From positions 9,691 through 16,739 of the forward strand of contig JAPSIU010000006.1 in NCBI GenBank assembly GCA_031178565.1: DNA of 7,049 nucleotides. The letters run 5' to 3'. Every line of letters begins with the position of its first letter. The first letter of the stretch is position 1. This document shows, one piece after another, positions 1-4,933 of this stretch. The notes beneath the pieces were generated by a model. The model did no database searches. It saw only the letters and a list, made by a program, of their open reading frames with translations, and was not told the origin of the DNA. The stretch is from Leucobacter sp. (GTDB lineage: Bacteria; Actinomycetota; Actinomycetes; Actinomycetales; Microbacteriaceae). The position numbers and the translations under genes were made by a program.

Positions 1-263
1 GCCACGCTCGTCGCCCCCATGGTGATACCCAGCGCGATGACCCCGCGCCACTCCCGCGCAGACATGGTCGCGAAGCCGGGACGCGCCAGGGCGAGGAATA
101 TCCCCGCCGCGACGACCTGCCGCACCGCGACAAGACCTACTGGCCCTATCGCGGAAAGCGACATCGCTCCGAGTGCGGCGCCGGCTTGATTGCTCACCGG
201 GCCGACGAGCGCTGCCAGAACGCCTGTGGTCCGCGACCTTTGAGCCCCGGACTCGGCGGTCAT
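1..263 (-). CDS. EamA/RhtA-type DMT exporter, N-terminal part (runs off left edge)
   Basis: Only the first 87 codons are in the window; the reading frame is open to the edge. The family (drug/metabolite transporter superfamily, EamA domain) usually has about 280-300 residues and ten membrane helices and exports amino acids or other small metabolites. Visible here are a short polar N-terminus (residues 1-12), a first hydrophobic segment (about 14-37) with the small-residue motif SNQAGAALGA, a second segment (about 38-60) with IGPVGLVAVRQ, a charged turn (RPGF), the EWRG motif at 71-74, and the start of a third helix. The GP.G.VA.RQ pattern is typical of actinobacterial RhtA-like members. The ATG at 263-261 has no Shine-Dalgarno site in front of it (the preceding bases are pyrimidine-rich) and overlaps the stop codon of the small ORF upstream as ATGA, so translational coupling is likely. 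No other ATG, GTG or TTG lies upstream in this frame before a stop. Substrate unknown; export of a pathway product or toxic intermediate is inference from position. Confidence 0.8.
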   Translation of the reverse strand, partial: MTAESGAQRSRTTGVLAALVGPVSNQAGAALGAMSLSAIGPVGLVAVRQVVAAGIFLALARPGFATMSAREWRGVIALGITMGATSV

Positions 264-361
264 CGGAGGTAGCGAAGAGGGGTACCGTCGCCGCAGACGA
301 ACCGCTCCTCCGCGAACCCCTTGAGCAGCGGGTTCTCCGACCTCCTCCGAGCCTCATCCAA
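260..361 (-). CDS. Small ORF, 33 aa, possibly coupled leader or remnant of an alpha/beta-hydrolase
   Basis: Not a recognised gene. It starts with TTG (361-359), which has a GAGGGG Shine-Dalgarno-like stretch six bases upstream, next to the stop of the preceding dehydrogenase gene. It ends in a TGA that overlaps the exporter's ATG as ATGA. The peptide is charged and soluble, with an Arg/Glu-rich start, then NPLLKGFAEERF and ending VCGDGTPLRYLR. The pattern GF-x-E-x-R, a DG turn and RYLR resembles the first beta strands of alpha/beta-hydrolases just before the glycine-rich HG oxyanion motif, but the protein stops there. It could be the stub of a deleted hydrolase or a genuine coupling ORF. An in-frame ATG 14 codons further upstream, inside the dehydrogenase gene, is an alternative start. 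The absence of a ribosome site for the exporter is the main argument that this frame is translated. Confidence 0.4.
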   Translation of the reverse strand: MDEARRRSENPLLKGFAEERFVCGDGTPLRYLR

Positions 362-367
362 GGCTGT

Positions 368-373
368 CCCCTC
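368..373 (-). promoter_or_regulatory. Shine-Dalgarno-like GAGGGG for the small ORF
   Basis: GAGGGG lies six bases upstream of the TTG at 361-359 and overlaps the TGA stop of the dehydrogenase gene (TGAGGGG). It is the only ribosome-binding-like sequence in this gap at proper spacing from a start codon. It therefore supports initiation at the TTG rather than directly at the exporter ATG. Confidence 0.4.
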
Positions 374-1520
374 AGTCCTGGTTCTCGACGCTGGTATCGA
401 GCAGCGCATCCGGCACCACCACGATCTTCCCGATGTGGGAGCGCTTCAGCAGAGTTCCCTGAGCCTCGCGGAATCGCGACAGCGGGAACACCGACTCGAG
501 CAGCGGCTTGATCTTCCCTTCATCGACGAGGCTGACTAGACGCGCGAAGGTCTCGGGCGTCGGGTTCGTGATCCCGTGCATCTCGAGGTCCTTGTAGATG
601 AGCTCCCGAAGATCGATGCGGCTGATCGGGCCGCCGATCGCGCCCGCGGACGCGTAGCGGCCGCCCCGCCTGAGCATGAGCAGCAGGCTCTCGAACATGT
701 CCCCGCCGACGACATCGATGACGACGTCGGCGCCGCGTTCACCGATGAGGACCGCGACGGCCGCCGCCAGATCGTTCTCTTCCCGAGCGACGAAGCCCTC
801 CACGCCGAGCTCGCGCACCCGGGCCTCCTTCGAGGCGCTCGCGATGGCGATGACGCGCGCACCCCGCGCATGGGCCAGCTGGATCGTCGCGGTGCCCACA
901 CCGCCGGCCGCGCCGGTGACGACGACCGTCTCCCCCTCGCCCAGCTCGGTCCGCGCGAGCATCTCCTCCGCGGTGTCGTAGGAGCAGGGGAAGGTGGCGA
1001 GCTCGGCGTCGCTGAGCGGAACGCTCACCGGGTGTGCATTGATCGCCGGGATGCTCACGTACTCGGCGAATCCGCCGTCCCGATCACCGCCGAGGTACTC
1101 GAGGATCTGCGCGCGACCGGGCAGCTCGGGATCACGCACGGATGGGTCCACGAGCACGCGCGTTCCGACCCGCGCCGAGTCAACTCCCTCACCGACGGCC
1201 ACGACGATGCCGACCACGGAGGCGCCCTGAATCCGGGGGAAGGCCATCGCACCACCGTCCCAGGCCTTGCCTACGTCGTCGGAGCGGCCCGAGCGACCGA
1301 GCTCCTCGGTAACGGCTTCCTCGACCGCCCGGTCGTACCATCCGATACGGATATTGACCTCGGTGTTGTTGAGCGCGCACGCACCGACTTTGACGAGCAC
1401 GTCGCCGACGCCGGCGACGGGCGTCGGCACGTCCGTGCGGTAGAGCAACTGCTCGAGACCGCCGTGCCCGATCAGCTGAACGGCGGCCATCGTCTCGGGA
1501 ATGGGATTCGTATTCGTCAC
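372..1520 (-). CDS. Zinc-independent MDR-family NAD(P)-dependent dehydrogenase/quinone oxidoreductase-like protein
   Basis: A 382-residue medium-chain dehydrogenase/reductase, cytosolic, expected to use NAD(P)H on a carbonyl, quinone, enone or alcohol. The N-terminal GroES-like domain (about 1-165) contains LLYRTDVPTP, the ALNNTEVNIRIGWY segment (49-62) and FPRIQGASVVG (94-104). The Rossmann domain (about 170-330) carries the dinucleotide loop VTGAAGGVGTATIQLA (201-216), then ADVVIDVVGG (264-273). The C-terminus (about 331-369) returns to the GroES-like fold with the usual PLSRFREAQ and HIGKIVVVP. Catalytic zinc ligands are not apparent: the usual Cys position reads as the NNTE segment, and the four-Cys structural-zinc lobe is missing, so a zinc-free, QOR-like mechanism is likely. 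Residues 64-93 form an extra acidic/Gly-rich stretch that makes it longer than typical quinone oxidoreductases of about 325 residues. The start is GTG at 1520, with AGAAGGA just upstream. It lies 23 bases after the aldehyde dehydrogenase, clearly in the same operon. Exact substrate not determinable. Confidence 0.85.
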   Translation of the reverse strand: MTNTNPIPETMAAVQLIGHGGLEQLLYRTDVPTPVAGVGDVLVKVGACALNNTEVNIRIGWYDRAVEEAVTEELGRSGRSDDVGKAWDGGAMAFPRIQGASVVGIVVAVGEGVDSARVGTRVLVDPSVRDPELPGRAQILEYLGGDRDGGFAEYVSIPAINAHPVSVPLSDAELATFPCSYDTAEEMLARTELGEGETVVVTGAAGGVGTATIQLAHARGARVIAIASASKEARVRELGVEGFVAREENDLAAAVAVLIGERGADVVIDVVGGDMFESLLLMLRRGGRYASAGAIGGPISRIDLRELIYKDLEMHGITNPTPETFARLVSLVDEGKIKPLLESVFPLSRFREAQGTLLKRSHIGKIVVVPDALLDTSVENQD

Positions 1521-1543
1521 TGCGTTCCTTCTCTATTTTTCGC

Positions 1544-2992
1544 TCAGGCGTCGAGCGCCGGCTTGACCATGATGTGCTTGAGCTGCGAGTACTCGTCCAG
1601 CCCGTGCAGCGACAACTCGCGACCGTAGCCCGACTCCCCGTATCCACCGAATGGCATCTCCGCCACGTTCGGCGTGTGCTGGTTCACCCACACCGACCCG
1701 AAGTGCAGTTCCCGGCTGAACCGCAGCGTGCGCGCGAGGTTCGTCGTCCAGATGCTCGCCGAGAGACCGAAGTCGACATCGTTCGCGAGTTCGAGCATCT
1801 CGTCGTCGCTGTTCGCCGACTGAATGCTCACGACCGGGCCGAACACCTCACTCTGCACGATCTCGTCCGTCTGGGCGACATCGGTGATCACGGTCGGCTC
1901 GATGAAGAAGCCCGGGCGGTCCGCCCGCTTGCCGCCGGTCCGGATCGTGTTGCCGGCCGCCCGAGCGCGCTCGACGAATCCCAGCACCGAGTTCAGCTGC
2001 TTCTCCGAGATCACCGGCCCCAGCACCGTGGCCGGATCCGCCGGATCGCCGAGCACGACCTTCTCGACCTCGTCGACGTACGCCTCGACGAACTCGTCGT
2101 ACGCAGACGCCTCGACGATGATGCGACAGGGAGCAGTGCAGTCTTGGCCCGCGCTGGCGAAACCGAAGGACACGAGGTCCCTGGCCGTCTCGCGAATCGG
2201 GCTGTCGGCGAAGACGAGCACGGGCGCCTTGCCGCCGAGTTCCAGGCCCATCTTCTTCACGGTTTGCGCGGCCACGGAGGCCACGTACTTTCCGGTGGAG
2301 GTGGAGCCCGTGAACGCGATCTTCCGGATCACGGGATGCTTCGCCATCGCGGTACCGGCTTCGCCGCTGCCGAGGATCAGGTTGATGACCCCCTCCGGGA
2401 CGAATCGGTTGGCGATCTCGACCAGCTTGATCGTGCTGAGCGGCGTCACGGTCGCCGGCTTGAGCAGCATGGTGTTGCCCGTCGCGAGTGCAGGCGCGAT
2501 CTTCCAGGCCCCCATCAGCAGTGGGAAGTTCCACGGCGTGATCAGGCCGACCACACCGAGCGGCTCTCGGCGCACCCACGAGGTGCTCGCGCCGTCGTAC
2601 TCGTCCACGCCCGGCACTGTCGAGATGCGCGCCGCACCCGCCAGGAAGCGGATGACGTCGACGGTCGTCGGAATCACGTAGTCACGCACATCGCTGAAGG
2701 GGATTCCCACGTTCAAGCATTCGATCCGAGCGAGTTCGTCGGCTTCCTCCTCGATGGCATCCGCGATCTTCAGCAGCACCGCGGCCCGCTCGGCGGGAGT
2801 CGTGCGGCCCCAGGTCTTGTAGGCCTCGGCGGCGCTCTGCGCCGCCGCGTCCACGTCGGCCTCGGTAGCCACCGGGAACCTGGCGATCACCTCCCCGGTT
2901 GTCGGGTTGAACACCTCGGACGCGTGTTCATCGTGCGCATCGGCGAGATACGGATCAGCGAAGGCCAGAACGTCATCGTTGTTGTGAGTCAT
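1544..2992 (-). CDS. Aldehyde dehydrogenase, gamma-aminobutyraldehyde/betaine-aldehyde type
   Basis: A full-length 482-residue NAD(P)-dependent aldehyde dehydrogenase (ALDH superfamily), oxidising an aldehyde to its carboxylate in the cytosol. All key residues are visible: Asn155 in TPWNFPL (oxyanion), Lys178 in LLKPA and the GSTSTG turn (229-234) for cofactor binding, general base Glu251 in LELGGKAP, nucleophile Cys285 in SAGQDCTAPCR, and Glu382 in EVFGPV. The C-terminal segment WVNQHTPNVAEMPFGGYGESGYGRE and the following SLHGLDEYSQLKHIMVK resemble PatD-like gamma-aminobutyraldehyde dehydrogenases more than generic ALDHs. The GQDCTA.CR cysteine loop points the same way, but substrate assignment by motif is weak. 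The start ATG at 2992 has a strong GGGGGAGGA site eight bases upstream on this strand. It lies 74 bases downstream of the esterase and 23 bases upstream of the MDR gene. Expected role: second oxidation step after the divergently encoded GMC alcohol oxidase/dehydrogenase. Confidence 0.93.
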   Translation of the reverse strand: MTHNNDDVLAFADPYLADAHDEHASEVFNPTTGEVIARFPVATEADVDAAAQSAAEAYKTWGRTTPAERAAVLLKIADAIEEEADELARIECLNVGIPFSDVRDYVIPTTVDVIRFLAGAARISTVPGVDEYDGASTSWVRREPLGVVGLITPWNFPLLMGAWKIAPALATGNTMLLKPATVTPLSTIKLVEIANRFVPEGVINLILGSGEAGTAMAKHPVIRKIAFTGSTSTGKYVASVAAQTVKKMGLELGGKAPVLVFADSPIRETARDLVSFGFASAGQDCTAPCRIIVEASAYDEFVEAYVDEVEKVVLGDPADPATVLGPVISEKQLNSVLGFVERARAAGNTIRTGGKRADRPGFFIEPTVITDVAQTDEIVQSEVFGPVVSIQSANSDDEMLELANDVDFGLSASIWTTNLARTLRFSRELHFGSVWVNQHTPNVAEMPFGGYGESGYGRELSLHGLDEYSQLKHIMVKPALDA

Positions 2993-3000
2993 GGCTCACA
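2983..3000. repeat. Dyad TGTGAG-N6-CTCACA over the ALDH start codon
   Basis: Perfect six-base arms (2983-2988 and 2995-3000) flank six bases that include the ATG of the aldehyde dehydrogenase, immediately after its Shine-Dalgarno site on the minus strand. In the mRNA the start codon would sit in a hexaloop. It could modulate initiation, but arms of six bases occur by chance several times in a window this size. Confidence 0.3.
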
Positions 3001-3032
3001 TCCTCCCCCTTCCGCCGGTATCGCCTCTTGGA

Positions 3033-3059
3033 GATTTTCCGAACCTGCACCTGAAAATC
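3033..3059. repeat. Inverted repeat GATTTTC-N13-GAAAATC between esterase and ALDH genes
   Basis: Perfect seven-base arms (3033-3039 and 3053-3059) separated by 13 bases lie in the 74-base gap between the esterase stop and the ALDH start. The arms are AT-rich in a GC-rich region. It is too weak and lacks a T-run for a classical terminator. A protein-binding operator or an mRNA processing/attenuation hairpin within the operon is possible. Confidence 0.4.
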
Positions 3060-3066
3060 GGGCCCG

Positions 3067-4692
3067 TCACCATGCGTCTTCGTCGGCAGCAGACGTGCCG
3101 GGGTGCCCCGGCCACAGCGTCAGCGCGGCGACCCGCTCCCGCACCTCTCCGCGGATGTCTCGCACGACCCGCGAGTCCCCGTCGAACACCATGGAGGCCC
3201 GCGTCGTACTGTCGTATCTCGGCCAGGCCAGCGCAGGCGTCGACGGGTCGCCGGTCCGCGCGAACGCCATCCAAGCATCGAAGACCTCGCTCCCCACCTG
3301 CAAGCGCAGGCCTTCCGGGTCCGCCGCGGCTCGCGCTGCTTCGCTGTCCGCTCCGTCCCACGCGCCCTCGTACACCGGCCGATCGAACTCGAACGGCAGC
3401 TCGATGCCGTGCGGGGCCCACATCCCACCGAAGCACGGCGTCCGCCACTGGCATTCGTAGGAGAAAACGGGGGCGCCACCCTGATCCGCCTTGAGTTCGC
3501 ACTGGCGCACGGCGTTCCCCCAGAATCCCACGTCCGTCGAGAGCCGGACCAGCAGTTCCTCGTGGCTCAGATCCGGCATGACCTCGAGATACCGCTCGGC
3601 GAGCGGGACGAGTTCGCTCGGGACGACACGATTGATGCCGACGAACGGAATGGACGCCTGCGCGATCGTCCGAGCGTCCCGCACATCCGGATCGGCCCCG
3701 GCCCCGCCTTCGCTCCAGACCACCGTCTCGTCCAGGTTGCTGCCGACGATCACGGGGATCTCCCGGGCATGGGCCGGAGCGCCGTCGCGCCACGGCTGGT
3801 CGCGGAACACGACCCCGTCGACGACCGGCTGGTACTGCATGAGGCTCAACAGCCCATCCGCCCCGAAGAGGGTCGCCGTCGAGAGCCGCCGCATGACCGA
3901 GACGAACAACTGCGCCGGCACGCTCTGGAGCGCCTCCACGTCCCCCTCCCTCAGCCCGAGGGCCCGGTACAGGTCGAACGTCAACCGGGCGGCCTCCTCC
4001 GAGGAGTTGATCTCGAGGAGGGATCCGCTCTGCACGATCGCCTTGTGGAACAGGTCGCGGGCGTCATCCATCGCGAGGAGGGTGGACACCTTGCCGCCTC
4101 CGCCGGACTGGCCGAAGATCGTCACGTTGTCAGGATCGCCACCGAACTCACCGATGTTCTCGCGAACCCACCTCAGCGCCGCCACGATGTCGAGCTGGCC
4201 GACGTTGCCCGCCGCCGCGAATCGTTCGTCGACGCCATCGCCCAGATAGGTGTACCCGAAGATGTTGAGGCGATGGTTGATGCCGACGACGATCACGTCG
4301 CCGCGAAGCGCCATATTGCCTCCGTCGTAGAACGGCGCCCCCGCGGACCCGAAGACGTAGGCTCCGCCGTGCAACCACACCATCACCGGAAGGCGCGAGG
4401 CGGGATCCGCATGCGCGGGAGCCCAGACGTTGAGCACCAGGCAGTCCTCGTCTGCAGCGCTCGAATCCACCCAGATCGGGAAGTCCGGGTTGAACTGCGG
4501 GCACTGCGACCCGAGTTCCAGTGCATCACGCACCCCGCTCCAGCCTTCGACGGGGACCGGAGGGAGGAACCTGCTGCCTCCGGACGTGCTCGATCCGTAC
4601 CTGACGCCCTTGTACGAGACCACTCCCCCGGAGACCGCTCCGCGCAGCTTCCCGTTCGCTGTGTTGGCGATCCTGAATGCTTCTGGCGTCAT
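3067..4692 (-). CDS. Type-B carboxylesterase (carboxylesterase/lipase family, alpha/beta-hydrolase)
   Basis: A complete 541-residue enzyme of the cholinesterase/para-nitrobenzyl-esterase family, which hydrolyses carboxylic esters to an acid and an alcohol. Family landmarks appear in order: YKGVRYG (27-33), the second type-B signature EDCLVLNVW (82-90), the oxyanion-hole motif LHGGAYVFG (107-115), the nucleophile elbow FGQSGGGG with Ser196 (193-200), the typical HKAIVQSG (216-223), the probable acid Glu322 in GSNLDET, the probable catalytic His428 in APHGIELPFEF, and the C-terminal WMAFARTGDPS (474-484). The elbow reads GQSGG rather than the canonical GESAGG. There is no N-terminal signal peptide or membrane segment, so it should be cytosolic and need an importable substrate. 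The start ATG at 4692 has AAAGGA nine bases upstream. It is the first gene of the leftward unit, facing the GMC gene across the divergent control region. Substrate unknown; amidase or carbamate activity cannot be excluded. Confidence 0.9.
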   Translation of the reverse strand: MTPEAFRIANTANGKLRGAVSGGVVSYKGVRYGSSTSGGSRFLPPVPVEGWSGVRDALELGSQCPQFNPDFPIWVDSSAADEDCLVLNVWAPAHADPASRLPVMVWLHGGAYVFGSAGAPFYDGGNMALRGDVIVVGINHRLNIFGYTYLGDGVDERFAAAGNVGQLDIVAALRWVRENIGEFGGDPDNVTIFGQSGGGGKVSTLLAMDDARDLFHKAIVQSGSLLEINSSEEAARLTFDLYRALGLREGDVEALQSVPAQLFVSVMRRLSTATLFGADGLLSLMQYQPVVDGVVFRDQPWRDGAPAHAREIPVIVGSNLDETVVWSEGGAGADPDVRDARTIAQASIPFVGINRVVPSELVPLAERYLEVMPDLSHEELLVRLSTDVGFWGNAVRQCELKADQGGAPVFSYECQWRTPCFGGMWAPHGIELPFEFDRPVYEGAWDGADSEAARAAADPEGLRLQVGSEVFDAWMAFARTGDPSTPALAWPRYDSTTRASMVFDGDSRVVRDIRGEVRERVAALTLWPGHPGTSAADEDAW

Positions 4693-4852
4693 GATTCGAG
4701 GTCCTTTCCCTGGGCGCCCGATGCCCGTAAGCGTCTTCCCGTCTGCATTCCATGTTTCAGGGCACGGCCCCGAACGGCACTCTCACCGCGCACAAATCTC
4801 GCAGTCGGCTTCGTAAACTTCCCAATCCTCACCGACGATGCCTGCGGCAGAG

Positions 4853-4868
4853 TGAAAGCTGCCTTTCA
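4853..4868. repeat. Dyad TGAAAG-N4-CTTTCA, candidate operator
   Basis: Perfect six-base arms around CTGC form a 16-base dyad about 65 bases upstream of the GMC start. It overlaps a direct repeat AGCTGCC (4857-4863 and 4868-4874), whose copies are 11 bases apart, about one helical turn. The short palindrome CTGC-G-GCAG (4842-4850) lies just upstream. Size and placement fit a transcription-factor operator, but no factor can be named. Confidence 0.35.
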
Positions 4869-4879
4869 GCTGCCCCCGG

Positions 4880-4895
4880 GCCAGATCACACTGGC
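4880..4895. repeat. Dyad GCCAG-N6-CTGGC in the GMC leader
   Basis: Five-base perfect arms (4880-4884 and 4891-4895) around ATCACA lie 39 bases upstream of the chosen GMC start. It could be an operator half of the same control system or a small hairpin in the mRNA leader. Weak on its own; reported because it lies 11 bases from the previous dyad. Confidence 0.25.
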
Positions 4896-4921
4896 TCGAC
4901 CCGAGAGGGCAGAGAACCATG

Positions 4922-4926
4922 AGGAG
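4922..4926 (+). promoter_or_regulatory. Shine-Dalgarno AGGAG that sets the GMC start
   Basis: AGGAG is followed by seven bases and then GTG at 4934-4936, ideal spacing. The in-frame ATG at 4919 lies upstream of this site and would place it inside the coding region. That ATG has only a weaker GAGAGGG about nine bases upstream, so the GTG is preferred. Confidence 0.65.
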
Positions 4927-4933
4927 AGAAGCA

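Larger units (their letters stand above)
4693..4933. promoter_or_regulatory. Divergent intergenic control region
   Basis: The only sizeable non-coding stretch, about 240 bases between the esterase and GMC starts, so it should hold both promoters. I could not find a convincing -35/-10 pair on either strand: TAAACT at 4814-4819 fits a loose actinobacterial -10 for the plus strand but has no good -35 in front. The half nearest the GMC gene is rich in short symmetric elements (listed separately), as expected for operator sites of a local regulator whose gene is not in the window. GGGCGCCC at 4712-4719 is another short palindrome, near the esterase start. No open reading frame of note is seen here. 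Confidence 0.6.

Noticed and set aside
306..327. Terminator between the MDR gene and the exporter
   Set aside because: GAACCC-N10-GGGTTC can pair but is short, has a long loop and no T-run, and it lies within the putative small ORF.
576..1628. Plus-strand ORF (350 codons) opposite the MDR gene
   Set aside because: Antisense shadow; the minus strand carries the complete MDR fold with its Rossmann motif and ribosome site.
2983..3000. CRP/GlxR-type site (TGTGA...TCACA)
   Set aside because: The half-sites are separated by eight bases rather than the six of the consensus, and it lies on the start codon rather than in a promoter.
1574..3460. Long plus-strand ORF (628 codons) opposite the ALDH and esterase genes
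   Set aside because: Its product is Arg/His-rich low-similarity sequence without domains, and it runs antisense to two genes with complete catalytic motifs; such open frames are normal in GC-rich DNA.
4791..4819. Plus-strand promoter with TAAACT as -10
   Set aside because: No acceptable -35 hexamer is found 16-18 bases upstream, so a promoter call cannot be supported.
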